From positions 1-64,000 of the forward strand of contig CAYQNJ010000001.1 of the NCBI GenBank assembly GCA_964418835.1: a stretch of DNA of 64,000 bases. Reading direction: 5' to 3'. A program made the translations under genes and the position numbers. The DNA is from UBA9076 sp964418835 (GTDB taxonomy: Bacteria > Bacillota_I > Bacilli_A > Erysipelotrichales > Erysipelotrichaceae). Under the pieces are notes generated by a model. The model was given only the letters and a program-made list of their open reading frames with translations. It was not told where the DNA came from and made no database searches. Shown in pieces: positions 34,221 through 42,899 of the stretch. How positions within the stretch are numbered: the first letter of the stretch is position 1; each line of letters starts with the position of its first letter.

Positions 34221-34826
34221 ATGTATTTTAAAGAAAACCTTAGATTATTAAGAAAACACAATAGTGTATCTCAAAACGAGATTGCAGATGTTTTAGGGTA
34301 TAAGTCTTTTACTACTGTGCAAAAGTGGGAAGATGGTACTTCAATGCCCAAAGCGGATAACATTCAAAAGATTGCGAATTTCTTTAATGTGACTATTAAT
34401 GATTTATTAAATATTGATATGAGCAAGATGGGTACTAATGTAATTCCTGTAATTGGTATGGTTAGAGGAGGTCCTGCAATATTTGCGGATCAAAATATTA
34501 TAGATTATGAATATGTTGAGTATGATGAATCAAGTAATGGAGAATACTTTTATTTAGATGTTATTGGTGATTCTATGAAAAATATTAGAATACTAGAAGG
34601 GGATAGGGTTTATATAAGAAGACAATCAACACTTTCTAATGGTGAGGTTGGAGTTGTGTTGATTGATGATGAAGCTACTTTAAAGAGAGTTTTTTATGAA
34701 GATGATAAGTTAATATTAAAATCTGAAAATGAATTATATAAACCAATGGTTTTTACTATGAAGGATGTAAGTGATAAGAATATTAAGATACTTGGTAAGC
34801 TTATACACAATAAGATAAAGTATTAA
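34221..34826 (+). CDS. Self-cleaving XRE-S24 (LexA/CI/HdiR-like) repressor
   Basis: An N-terminal helix-turn-helix (LRKHNSVSQNEIADVLGYKS, TTVQKWEDGTSMPKADNI) is joined to a C-terminal S24 peptidase domain. The catalytic serine is in VIGDSMKN (Ser118) and the lysine in ATLKRVF (Lys155). The likely self-cleavage site is in GMVRGGPAIFA, between Gly83 and Gly84, where Ala-Gly is more common. RecA-stimulated cleavage would release repression. The ATG at 34221 (201 residues) follows AGGAG. Its head-to-head position with dinB suggests it controls that gene. It is phage-repressor-like rather than true LexA, which has a different winged helix. Confidence 0.88.
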   Translation: MYFKENLRLLRKHNSVSQNEIADVLGYKSFTTVQKWEDGTSMPKADNIQKIANFFNVTINDLLNIDMSKMGTNVIPVIGMVRGGPAIFADQNIIDYEYVEYDESSNGEYFYLDVIGDSMKNIRILEGDRVYIRRQSTLSNGEVGVVLIDDEATLKRVFYEDDKLILKSENELYKPMVFTMKDVSDKNIKILGKLIHNKIKY

Positions 34827-35041
34827 TGAAAACTAAATTAATATATTTTTTAATGTGTTTATCTATTTATATTTTAATTTTTGTATTGGAAATATTAGTA
34901 ATTAGTTTCTTTTTTACATTATTAAATATAAACTTTTTATTTTATCCAATAACATATTTAATATTATTAATATTTGTGAATCCAATTATTACGTATAGAT
35001 TAGTTGATTTTATAATTGATAATAAATGGATATCGTTGTAA
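34826..35041 (+). CDS. Small membrane protein, 71 residues
   Basis: Two hydrophobic segments (about 5-33 and 36-60) fill most of the protein, with a short polar tail (DFIIDNKWISL). The start overlaps the stop of the S24 repressor gene in TAATG, so it would be produced with the repressor. I recognise no family. The murG promoter follows immediately. Confidence 0.6.
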   Translation: MKTKLIYFLMCLSIYILIFVLEILVISFFFTLLNINFLFYPITYLILLIFVNPIITYRLVDFIIDNKWISL

Positions 35042-35044
35042 AGA

Positions 35045-35053
35045 TGATATAAT
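35045..35053 (+). promoter_or_regulatory. Extended -10 promoter of murG-murB-divIB
   Basis: TGATATAAT lies four bases after the stop of the small membrane protein gene and 19 bases before the murG ATG. Confidence 0.65.
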
Positions 35054-35072
35054 ATTTTTGAAAAGAGGTCTT

Positions 35073-36143
35073 ATGAAAATTGTAATTGCAACCGGAGGAA
35101 CTGGTGGTCATATATATCCTGCTTTATCATTAGCGGATGCATTATTAGAAAATAAAGATAATGATGTATTATTTATAGGTTCATCTACAAGGATGGAATC
35201 AAAAGAAATTCCAGAAAAAGGATATAACTTTAAGGGGTTAAACGTAATTGGTACAAATGGTGGATTAACTAACAAAGTTAAGTCAGTTTTGTTGTTAGTT
35301 AAGGCTAGAAGTGAGTGTATTAAGATATTAAAAGATTATAAACCTGATGTTGTGATTGGGTTTGGTAATTATATTAGTGTTCCAGTTATTTTAGCAGCAA
35401 AAAAACTTGGTATTAAAACTATGATTCATGAGCAAAACTCAGTTGCGGGTAAAGCAAATGTATTTTTATCAAGATTTGTGGATGGAATAATTGGAAGTTA
35501 CAATGAGAACTTAAATCAATTTGATAATAGTAAAACTAGAATATTAGGTAATCCTAGAGCAAGTGAATCAAGTAAAATAGATAAAGATGTTAATATGTAT
35601 AATGAATTAGGTTTAGATGAAAACAAAAGTTTAGTTTTAATAGTTATGGGTTCTTTAGGATCTGAAAGTGTCAATAAAGTATTAGAAGAGTATTGTGATA
35701 TTGTTTCTGAAATTGATTATCAAGTACTAATTGTGACTGGAAAAAAACAATTTGATGATTTTAAGTTTAAAGGAAATGAGTTTATAAAGGTTGTTCCTTA
35801 TATTGATGGTTTAAAGGTAATGAAGTTATCTGATTTAGTAGTTATGAGGTCAGGAGCAACTACTTGTGCTGAAGTAAGTGCATTAGGTAAAGCAAGTATT
35901 ACTATTCCTAGTCCTTATGTTCCTAACAATCATCAATATATAAACGCTAAAACACTTGAAAAACTTAATTCAACAATAGTAATAGAAGAAAGTAATCTAA
36001 CTGCTTCATTATTAAAGGAAACTATTGATAAATTAATGAATAATGAAGAACTAAGAAATAATATGTCTTATAATGCATTAAAAGCAGGTAAGGTAAATGC
36101 AAGTGAAGATATAATTAAATGGATTAAGGAATTGGTAGGATGA
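35073..36143 (+). CDS. murG: UDP-GlcNAc:lipid I N-acetylglucosaminyltransferase MurG
   Basis: MurG adds GlcNAc to lipid I on the inner membrane face to make lipid II. The GT28 N-terminus reads KIVIATGGTGGHIYPALSLADAL, and HEQNSVAGKANVFLSRF, MGSLGSESVN and VVMRSGATTCAEVSALGKASI mark the acceptor and donor sites. The ATG at 35073 (356 residues) follows AGAGG; the longer open frame upstream lacks support. It overlaps murB by four bases, giving the murG-murB-divIB order known from B. subtilis. Confidence 0.96.
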   Translation: MKIVIATGGTGGHIYPALSLADALLENKDNDVLFIGSSTRMESKEIPEKGYNFKGLNVIGTNGGLTNKVKSVLLLVKARSECIKILKDYKPDVVIGFGNYISVPVILAAKKLGIKTMIHEQNSVAGKANVFLSRFVDGIIGSYNENLNQFDNSKTRILGNPRASESSKIDKDVNMYNELGLDENKSLVLIVMGSLGSESVNKVLEEYCDIVSEIDYQVLIVTGKKQFDDFKFKGNEFIKVVPYIDGLKVMKLSDLVVMRSGATTCAEVSALGKASITIPSPYVPNNHQYINAKTLEKLNSTIVIEESNLTASLLKETIDKLMNNEELRNNMSYNALKAGKVNASEDIIKWIKELVG

Positions 36144-37042
36144 GTATAGATAAAATAGCGATTGAGTTATCAAATTATGCGACAGTTGATGAAAATATAC
36201 CAATGTCTAGTCTGACATCTTTAAGAATTGGTGGGAATGCTAGATATGTAGTTTATCCAACAACTGTAGTAGCATTAGTCGAAATAATGAATATTATAAA
36301 AAAATATGATTTACCTTTTAAAGTTTTTGGAAAAGGTAGTAATATTTTGTGTTCTGATAAAGACTATGATGGAGTTATTATAAAGTTAGATAGAAGCTTT
36401 AATGAGTGTTATTTTACAGAAGATAGTTGTATTGCTCAAGCAGGATGTTCAATTATTGCAGTATCATATGAAGCAATGAAAAATGGACTTTCTGGCTTAG
36501 AGTTTGCTAGTGGGATACCTGCTACTGTAGGTGGAGTTACTTTTATGAATGCAGGAGCTTATAACTCTAATATGTCAGGTGTTATTGAAGAAGTTTTTGT
36601 TTTGCATGATGGATTATTGGAGTGGATTCCAAATTCAAAATGTCATTTTTCATATAGATATTCTGTATTTCATTCTAATCCTGATTGGATTATTATTGCG
36701 GCTAAATTTAGGTTAAAACCAAAACCTATTGAAGAGATAAGGGAAGTAATTGAATCTAGAAAAGCTAGAAGAATCGCGGCTCAACCACTTGATAAACCAA
36801 GTGCTGGAAGTACTTTTAAGAACCCACTAGAAAAGCCTGCTTGGGAATTAATAGATGGTATTGGATATAGAGGTAAAAAAGTTGGAGGTGCTATGGTAAG
36901 TACTAAGCATGTAAACTTTTTAATAAATTATGATAAAGCTACGGCAGAAGATTTTATGAAACTAGTAGAAGAAATACAAACAAAAGTTAAAGAAGAGTAT
37001 AATATTGATTTGTTTATGGAAGTGGAGCGTTTTAATTGGTAG
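36140..37042 (+). CDS. murB: UDP-N-acetylenolpyruvoylglucosamine reductase MurB
   Basis: MurB is an FAD enzyme that reduces UDP-GlcNAc-enolpyruvate to UDP-MurNAc. The FAD-binding part has TSLRIGGNARYVVYP, FGKGSNIL and GLEFASGIPATVGGVTFMNAGAYN; the C-terminal part has PSAGSTFKNP with the catalytic serine and GGAMVSTKHVNFLIN. At 300 residues, without the extra type I insertion, it is a type II MurB, usual in Bacillota. The stop overlaps the divIB start. Confidence 0.96.
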   Translation: MSIDKIAIELSNYATVDENIPMSSLTSLRIGGNARYVVYPTTVVALVEIMNIIKKYDLPFKVFGKGSNILCSDKDYDGVIIKLDRSFNECYFTEDSCIAQAGCSIIAVSYEAMKNGLSGLEFASGIPATVGGVTFMNAGAYNSNMSGVIEEVFVLHDGLLEWIPNSKCHFSYRYSVFHSNPDWIIIAAKFRLKPKPIEEIREVIESRKARRIAAQPLDKPSAGSTFKNPLEKPAWELIDGIGYRGKKVGGAMVSTKHVNFLINYDKATAEDFMKLVEEIQTKVKEEYNIDLFMEVERFNW

Positions 37043-38061
37043 ATTCAACTGATAAATTCTTAGATGATTTAAAACCTCAAAATACAGGTGTTGATGAGGT
37101 TTTTAAAAGACATAAAGAAAGAATCAATAATGAAAGTTTTAATAGAAATAAAAAGAATATATATAGATTATCAATTATATTTGGATTATTGTTTATTTTA
37201 GGATTTTATTTTTTATCAAGTGAAAGTAATATTAAGTCAATAGTTGTTGAGGGAAATGATTTTTTATCAATAGAACAAGTTAAGGGATTAAGCGGATTAT
37301 CTTTAGATTCTAAATATTATCTAAATCCATTATTCTTAGTTGAAAATAAAATAGAAAAAAATGATTTGATAAAATCTTCCAAGATATCTTATGAACAAAA
37401 CAATATAATAAAAATTGTTATTGAAGAAAATAAACCAATAGGATATAGATATTTAGAGAATCCTGAGATTTTATTAGAAAATGGAAGTATTATTCCTTTA
37501 ACTAGTGATTATATGGGATTTATATCAAGAATACCTCTTATAAATGGATTTGTTGGAGAAGAACCTGAATATTTACTTATTAAAGCCATGGCTAAAGTAG
37601 ATAGAAATATGATCGAAAATATTGCGGAAATAAATCAATATGAATTTAATTATGATCCTTATACATTGCAAGTTTATCTAAGAGATGGTAATTACTTTTT
37701 TGCTAGTTATTATAGTTTAGAGTTTATTAATGCTTATAATTCAATTGCATCTAACCTAACAGAAAGTGGAGTGTGTTTATTTTCTGATGAAAGTCTAAAG
37801 GTAGCTTATAAAAAGAAGTGTCCTTGGGATGAGGTGACAGTTGAACTTGAATATTGGAAGAATGAGAATGGTGAATTTATATTAAATAAATATGGTGATA
37901 AAGTAGTTATTCATTATCTTTTAGATGAATTTGGGAATTATGTATTAGATGAACTAGGTAATAAAATACTTATACCTGTAGATGCTATGGGTGAAGAAAT
38001 TGAATTAGAACCTATAGTAGAAGAGGAATTACCAGCACAAAGTGAAGAGATAGTTGAATAA
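37036..38061 (+). CDS. divIB: Cell division protein DivIB/FtsQ
   Basis: DivIB is a bitopic divisome protein bridging FtsL/DivIC and the septal synthases. A short basic cytoplasmic region (1-42, ending NRNKKN) precedes one membrane segment (about 43-60). Then comes a POTRA domain (IKSIVVEGNDFLSIEQVKGL) and a beta domain. The tail from about residue 275 is acidic and contains near-repeats (GEFILNKYGDKVV, FGNYVLDELGNKIL, AMGEEIELE), unlike the usual variable tail. Start is a TTG within the end of murB. Its place after murG-murB supports the name. Confidence 0.88.
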   Translation: MVDSTDKFLDDLKPQNTGVDEVFKRHKERINNESFNRNKKNIYRLSIIFGLLFILGFYFLSSESNIKSIVVEGNDFLSIEQVKGLSGLSLDSKYYLNPLFLVENKIEKNDLIKSSKISYEQNNIIKIVIEENKPIGYRYLENPEILLENGSIIPLTSDYMGFISRIPLINGFVGEEPEYLLIKAMAKVDRNMIENIAEINQYEFNYDPYTLQVYLRDGNYFFASYYSLEFINAYNSIASNLTESGVCLFSDESLKVAYKKKCPWDEVTVELEYWKNENGEFILNKYGDKVVIHYLLDEFGNYVLDELGNKILIPVDAMGEEIELEPIVEEELPAQSEEIVE

Positions 38062-38087
38062 ACTTGTTAATAAATATAAAAATGGTA

Positions 38088-38136
38088 TGATATTATAATC
38101 TTTGTTATGTAATCAAACTATTTTGTTTGTTATAAT
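38088..38136 (+). promoter_or_regulatory. Two extended -10 elements upstream of the Asp23 gene
   Basis: TGATATTAT at 38088-38096 (overlapping a TATAAT) and TGTTATAAT at 38128-38136. The second would give a leader of about ten bases beginning at the ribosome site. Either or both may drive asp23-fakA. Confidence 0.5.
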
Positions 38137-38153
38137 TATTTTAGGAGGTTAGT

Positions 38154-38513
38154 ATGGCTGTAGAAAAAGTAACTGATTTTGGAAGTATCAATATTGCAAA
38201 TGAAGCAATTGCTTCTTTAGCTGGAGGGGTTGTTACAGAAAGTTATGGAGTTGTAGGAATGGCATCCAGAAATATACTAAGAGATGGTATTGCTGAACTG
38301 TTAAATAAAGAGAATTATGCAAAAGGTGTAAATGTTAGATTCACAAATGTTGGTTTGGAAATTGATGTTTATATTATTGTTAGTTTTGGTGTGAGAATTT
38401 CTCAAGTAGTTTCAGAAGTTCAAAAGAATATCAAATATATATTAGAAAAAACTTTGCAACAAGAAATTAATGCAGTTAATGTTTTTGTTCAAGGTGTTAG
38501 TGTTAGAGATTAG
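38154..38513 (+). CDS. Asp23/Gls24 family (YloU-like) protein
   Basis: Small Asp23-family proteins are widespread in Gram-positives and often accompany fakA; B. subtilis yloU precedes yloV in the same way. The sequence shows GSINIANEAIASLAGGVVTESYGVVGMA, then GVNVRFTNVGLEIDVYIIVSFGVRISQVVSEVQ and a C-terminal VNVFVQGVSV, all family features. Length 119. AGGAGG precedes the ATG. It is linked with envelope stress in some species, but the molecular role of the single-domain form is not established. Confidence 0.9.
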   Translation: MAVEKVTDFGSINIANEAIASLAGGVVTESYGVVGMASRNILRDGIAELLNKENYAKGVNVRFTNVGLEIDVYIIVSFGVRISQVVSEVQKNIKYILEKTLQQEINAVNVFVQGVSVRD

Positions 38514-38525
38514 TCGGAGGATAGG

Positions 38526-40151
38526 ATGGAAGTAATTAACGGAAAAAATCTTAAGGGTATGATTCTTAGTGGAGCTAATAATCTGACTAACCAAAAAGCT
38601 AAAATAGATGCATTAAATGTCTTCCCTGTACCAGATGGTGATACAGGAACAAACATGTCACTTACTTTTAGTAATGGTTTACAAGAGATTAATAAGCTTA
38701 GTAGTAATAATTTATCTGATGTAGCTAAGACTCTTTCAAGAGGTTTATTAATGGGTGCTAGAGGAAACTCTGGTGTTATATTATCGCAAATATTTAGAGG
38801 TTTTTATCAATCAGTTGAAGGTAAAAGTGAAGTTGATGGATTAGAAATTAGTGTTGCTTTTAATAAAGGTGCTGCAGTTGCTTATAAGGCAGTAATGAGA
38901 CCTGTTGAGGGAACAATATTAACTGTAATTAGAGAAGCTGCTTATTATGCTAATAAGTATGCGGAAGCTAATCCTAAGTGTACTGTTAAAGAATATTTTG
39001 ATGTTTTATGTAAAGAGTCAATGATTTCATTAGAAAACACTCCAGAACTATTACCTGTACTTAAAGAAGTAGGGGTAGTTGATAGTGGAGCTACTGGTTT
39101 AATTGCTATTTTAGATGGGTTTAAAGCTTATTTAGAAGGTAATCCAATTGAATTAATAGATAAGAGTGATGAAGTATATGATAATTCTCAACATGATCTT
39201 GAAAGTGATGAGTTTGGATACTGTACTGAATTTATTGTTAGATTGAATGAACAATCAATTAAAACATTTGATGAACAAAGACTTACAAAACAACTAAGTA
39301 AGTTGGGTGATTCTTTAGTAGTTGTACAAGATGAAGATTTAGTTAAGGTTCATGTTCATACATTAACTCCTGGAGATGCATTAAATATTGCGCAAAGATA
39401 TGGTGAGTTTATAAAACTTAAGATTGAAAACATGCAAGAACAACATTCTAATATAGTAAATGAAAAACAATATGTTAGAAAGGAAGTTGAAGAAAAAGAC
39501 TATGCGATTATTGCGGTTGCTGCTGGTGATGGTTTAAAAGAACTTTTTAAAGAATATAGAGTTGATGTAGTAATATCTGGAGGACAAACTATGAATCCTT
39601 CTACTGAAGATTTTACTGCAGCTATTAACCAAGTTAAGGCTAAACATATATTTATTCTTCCTAACAACTCAAATATAATTCTTGCTGCTAAACAGGCTGC
39701 TATGCTTGTTGAAGATGAGGATATACATGTATTAGATACTAAGTCAGTTACACAAGGCTTAGCAGCTTGTTTAATGTTTAATCCTGAAGTTTCTGTTGAA
39801 GAAAACTTAAATGAAATGAACAGTGCAGTTACCAATGTTACTACTGGTCAAGTTACTTATGCTATAAAAGATACTAGCTTTGATGGGATAAATATTACTG
39901 CTGGTGATTATATGGGTATTAAAGAAAAAGAAATTGTAATTTCCACAAAAGATTTAATAGAAGCTACTAAAACTTTAATAGACAGTATGGTTGATGATGA
40001 TAGTGCTATTGTTACATTATTGTATGGCGAAGGTGTAAGTGAAGAACATGTAGAAAAAATTACTTCATATATAGAAGAAAACTATGATATTGATGTTGAA
40101 GTGTTAAATGGTGGACAACCTGTATATAGTTTCATAATTGGAGTTGAATAA
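38526..40151 (+). CDS. fakA: DAK2-domain fatty acid kinase catalytic subunit FakA
   Basis: FakA phosphorylates fatty acids held by FakB so that they enter phospholipid synthesis. The N-terminal DAK2 (dihydroxyacetone-kinase-like) domain has NVFPVPDGDTGTNMSLTF and GARGNSGVILSQIFRGF for nucleotide and metal binding, and VVDSGATGL. The C-terminal domain has DVVISGGQTMNPSTEDF and PNNSN, where FakB docks. Length 541 matches YloV/FakA. Twelve bases separate it from the Asp23 gene. No fakB is in the window. Confidence 0.94.
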   Translation: MEVINGKNLKGMILSGANNLTNQKAKIDALNVFPVPDGDTGTNMSLTFSNGLQEINKLSSNNLSDVAKTLSRGLLMGARGNSGVILSQIFRGFYQSVEGKSEVDGLEISVAFNKGAAVAYKAVMRPVEGTILTVIREAAYYANKYAEANPKCTVKEYFDVLCKESMISLENTPELLPVLKEVGVVDSGATGLIAILDGFKAYLEGNPIELIDKSDEVYDNSQHDLESDEFGYCTEFIVRLNEQSIKTFDEQRLTKQLSKLGDSLVVVQDEDLVKVHVHTLTPGDALNIAQRYGEFIKLKIENMQEQHSNIVNEKQYVRKEVEEKDYAIIAVAAGDGLKELFKEYRVDVVISGGQTMNPSTEDFTAAINQVKAKHIFILPNNSNIILAAKQAAMLVEDEDIHVLDTKSVTQGLAACLMFNPEVSVEENLNEMNSAVTNVTTGQVTYAIKDTSFDGINITAGDYMGIKEKEIVISTKDLIEATKTLIDSMVDDDSAIVTLLYGEGVSEEHVEKITSYIEENYDIDVEVLNGGQPVYSFIIGVE

Positions 40152-40177
40152 CCTATTTCGAAAGAAATAGGTTTTTT
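40152..40177 (+). terminator. Terminator of asp23-fakA
   Basis: CCTATTTC and GAAATAGG pair around GAAA, followed by six T. The last T is the first base of the recG extended -10, so terminator and next promoter abut. Confidence 0.85.
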
Positions 40178-40185
40178 GATATAAT
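40177..40185 (+). promoter_or_regulatory. Extended -10 promoter of recG; predicted leaderless start
   Basis: TGATATAAT ends six bases before the recG ATG at 40192. No ribosome site can fit between, so the mRNA should start at or next to the initiation codon. Confidence 0.65.
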
Positions 40186-40191
40186 AGTTTC

Positions 40192-42210
40192 ATGAGTTAT
40201 TCGTTAAAAGAATGTGGGTTAACGCCAAAAAAGATTGAGCTTCTAAATAAAGCTAATATTTTTAATAGTAATGATTTATTTTCTTACTATCCTTTTAGAT
40301 ATGATAATTTAGAAAGTATACCTTATAAGGATTGGAAAATAAATGATAAGGTGGTGTTTGAAGGTAAACTAATAAGTAGACCTTCAACATATAGATATAA
40401 ATATAATAAAAGTATTACAAGGTTTAGTGTCATGAGTGATGATCAAATTTTTAATATAGTTATTTATAATAGACCATGGGCTAGTCAATTGAAATTAGAA
40501 CAAAACATGGTTGTTATTGGTAAATATGATGGTAACAATAAGATTACTGCATCTAATTATTATGGTAAATCGATTGATAGTGTTTTAGGTATTAATCCAA
40601 TTTATCCTTTGACTGATAAACTTACACAAAAGATAATTAGTGATGCTATTAAAAAAGGATATGAAAAATTAGGTGACAAGTTACCTGATATTATTCCTAA
40701 AAAATATATATTGAAATATAAATTACTTCATAAAAAAGATGCTATTAGGATGATACATTTTCCTAAGTCAATGGATGAGATAGCTAAAGCTTTAAGAACT
40801 TTAAAGTATGAAGAATTCTTAAAGTTCAATGTTGCTATAAATTTAATAAGAGAAAATAACAATTCTACTATATCAAAACAAGGAAAAGTATTTAATTATG
40901 ATGATGTTTTTGTATTAGCAAATAATCTTTCTTTTGTTTTAACAAAAGATCAATTAAGAGCTACTAATGAAATACTAGAAGATTTACAAAGTAGTAAAGT
41001 GATGTATAGATTATTACAAGGTGATGTTGGATCTGGAAAAACTCTGGTAGCTGCTCTTGGATTATATGCTTGTTATTTGAGTGGCAAACAAGGATCTCTA
41101 TTAGCACCAACTGAAATACTTGCAAAACAGCACTATATAAGTTTGAAGAAGCTTTTTAAGCCTACAAATGTAAAAGTAGGTGTACTTTATTCTGCTTTAA
41201 ATAGTGTAAAGAAAAAAGAAATTTTAGATAAATTAAAAAACAAAGAAATAGATATTTTGGTTGGTACTCATGCTATATTACAAGATAATGTTGTTTTTAA
41301 TGATTTAGGTATGGTTGTGGCAGATGAACAACATAGGTTTGGTGTTGAACAAAGAAAAAAATTAAAAGAAAAAGGTGATAAAGTTGATTTTTTGCTAATG
41401 AGTGCAACACCTATTCCTAGAACTCTAGCATTTACTTTATATGGTGATATGGATATATCTACAATTGAAACTATGCCATTGGGTAGAAAACAAGTTAAAA
41501 CATTTTTAATAAATGAAAATAGTTTTATGAGTGTAATTGATAAAATAGAATATAAACTAAAATTAAATGAACAAGTTTATATTATATGTGCTGCTATTGA
41601 AGAAAGTGAAAATTATGATGCTAGAAATGCTGTTCAAGTATATGAAAACTTAAAAAAATATTTTAATGGTAGATACAATGTTGGGTTACTACATGGGAAA
41701 ATGAGTAGTGAAGAAAAAGAATTAATTATGGATGATTTTAGTAAAAATAATATACAAGTTTTAATAAGTACTACTGTTGTTGAAGTGGGTGTGAATGTTC
41801 CTAATGCAACTGTGATGATTATCTATGATTCTCACCGTTTTGGACTTAGTCAATTACATCAGTTAAGAGGTAGAATACAAAGAGGAAATAAGGAAGGAGT
41901 TTGTTATTTATTGACAGACTCTAAAGATGAAGAATCGTTAAAAAGATTGAATGTTTTACTAAATTCAAATAATGGTTTTGAAATTTCTGCTGAAGACTTA
42001 CGTTTGCGTGGTCCAGGTGATATACTAGGGACAAGACAGAGTGGTGTTCCAGGCTTTATTTTGGGTAATTTATTTGAAGATACAAAAATAATTAATCAAT
42101 CTAGAATTGATGCAAATGAAATAATAGAAAACAAAGATAAAGTTGATAATAAAAATTTAATTAATTTAATAGAAATTGAAAATAATACAAGCATAGGATA
42201 TATGGATTAA
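40192..42210 (+). CDS. recG: ATP-dependent DNA helicase RecG
   Basis: RecG remodels stalled forks and branched DNA. The N-terminal wedge/OB domain contains YYPFRYDNL and the start of the OB fold. The helicase core has Walker A LLQGDVGSGKTLVAAL, the DExH-type DEQHRFGVEQR, MSATPIPRTLA, and motifs V-VI in VGVNVPNATVMII and HQLRGRIQRG. The C-terminal LRGPGDILGTRQSG is specific for RecG. Length 672 is normal. The start codon probably coincides with the transcript start. rnc follows after eight bases. Confidence 0.97.
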   Translation: MSYSLKECGLTPKKIELLNKANIFNSNDLFSYYPFRYDNLESIPYKDWKINDKVVFEGKLISRPSTYRYKYNKSITRFSVMSDDQIFNIVIYNRPWASQLKLEQNMVVIGKYDGNNKITASNYYGKSIDSVLGINPIYPLTDKLTQKIISDAIKKGYEKLGDKLPDIIPKKYILKYKLLHKKDAIRMIHFPKSMDEIAKALRTLKYEEFLKFNVAINLIRENNNSTISKQGKVFNYDDVFVLANNLSFVLTKDQLRATNEILEDLQSSKVMYRLLQGDVGSGKTLVAALGLYACYLSGKQGSLLAPTEILAKQHYISLKKLFKPTNVKVGVLYSALNSVKKKEILDKLKNKEIDILVGTHAILQDNVVFNDLGMVVADEQHRFGVEQRKKLKEKGDKVDFLLMSATPIPRTLAFTLYGDMDISTIETMPLGRKQVKTFLINENSFMSVIDKIEYKLKLNEQVYIICAAIEESENYDARNAVQVYENLKKYFNGRYNVGLLHGKMSSEEKELIMDDFSKNNIQVLISTTVVEVGVNVPNATVMIIYDSHRFGLSQLHQLRGRIQRGNKEGVCYLLTDSKDEESLKRLNVLLNSNNGFEISAEDLRLRGPGDILGTRQSGVPGFILGNLFEDTKIINQSRIDANEIIENKDKVDNKNLINLIEIENNTSIGYMD

Positions 42211-42218
42211 GGAGATTT

Positions 42219-42899
42219 ATGGAAGTCATAAAGTGGTTAAAAGATAGGGGTATTAACGTTAAGAATAAAAAGTTAATACATCAAGCGTTTATGCACTCCT
42301 CTTATGCAAATGAACATAAGAGTAAGTCAGATAATGAACGATTAGAATATATGGGAGATGCAGTATTACAAGTTTGGGTTAGTGAAAAACTATTTAAATT
42401 TAATCCACCTTTAAATGAAGGGCAAATGACAACTTTAAGAGCTAGGTTGGTTTGTGAGAAAGCATTATCTATATATGCAAAAGAATTAAATTTAGATAGC
42501 TTTTTATTGCTTGGTACTGGTGAAGAAAGAAATGGTGGAAGAAAAAAGGATTCAATTCTTGCTGATATGTTTGAAGCATTTATTGGGGCATTATATATTG
42601 ATCAAGGCTTAGCTAAAATTGTTAGTATTCTTGATGAAGTTATAACTCCTAGAATTAATAATCCAGATGATATTGAAGTTAATTTAGATTATAAAACAAA
42701 ACTACAAGAATACATTCAAAGTGATACAAGAAAGACTGTAGTATATGAAGTTGTTAGTATGGTTGGTCCTAGTAATAATCCTTTATTTAAAGTAAAGGTA
42801 ATGTTAGATGATTTAACACTGGGTGTAGGAAGTGGAAATAGTAAAAAGAAAGCAGAACAAAATGCTGCAAAGAATGCATTTGAAAAGATGGTGAGATAA
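42219..42899 (+). CDS. rnc: Ribonuclease III
   Basis: RNase III cleaves double-stranded RNA, including rRNA precursors. The signature NERLEYMGDAVLQVWVSE has the metal-binding acidic residues, and DMFEAFIGALYIDQG carries the second acidic cluster. A dsRNA-binding domain at the end reads DYKTKLQEYIQ and GSGNSKKKAEQNAAKNAFE. Length 226. AAGGAG precedes the ATG. The stop overlaps the galM start in TAATG, so a housekeeping nuclease and a sugar gene share a transcript. In most Bacillota smc and ftsY follow rnc. Confidence 0.97.
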   Translation: MEVIKWLKDRGINVKNKKLIHQAFMHSSYANEHKSKSDNERLEYMGDAVLQVWVSEKLFKFNPPLNEGQMTTLRARLVCEKALSIYAKELNLDSFLLLGTGEERNGGRKKDSILADMFEAFIGALYIDQGLAKIVSILDEVITPRINNPDDIEVNLDYKTKLQEYIQSDTRKTVVYEVVSMVGPSNNPLFKVKVMLDDLTLGVGSGNSKKKAEQNAAKNAFEKMVR

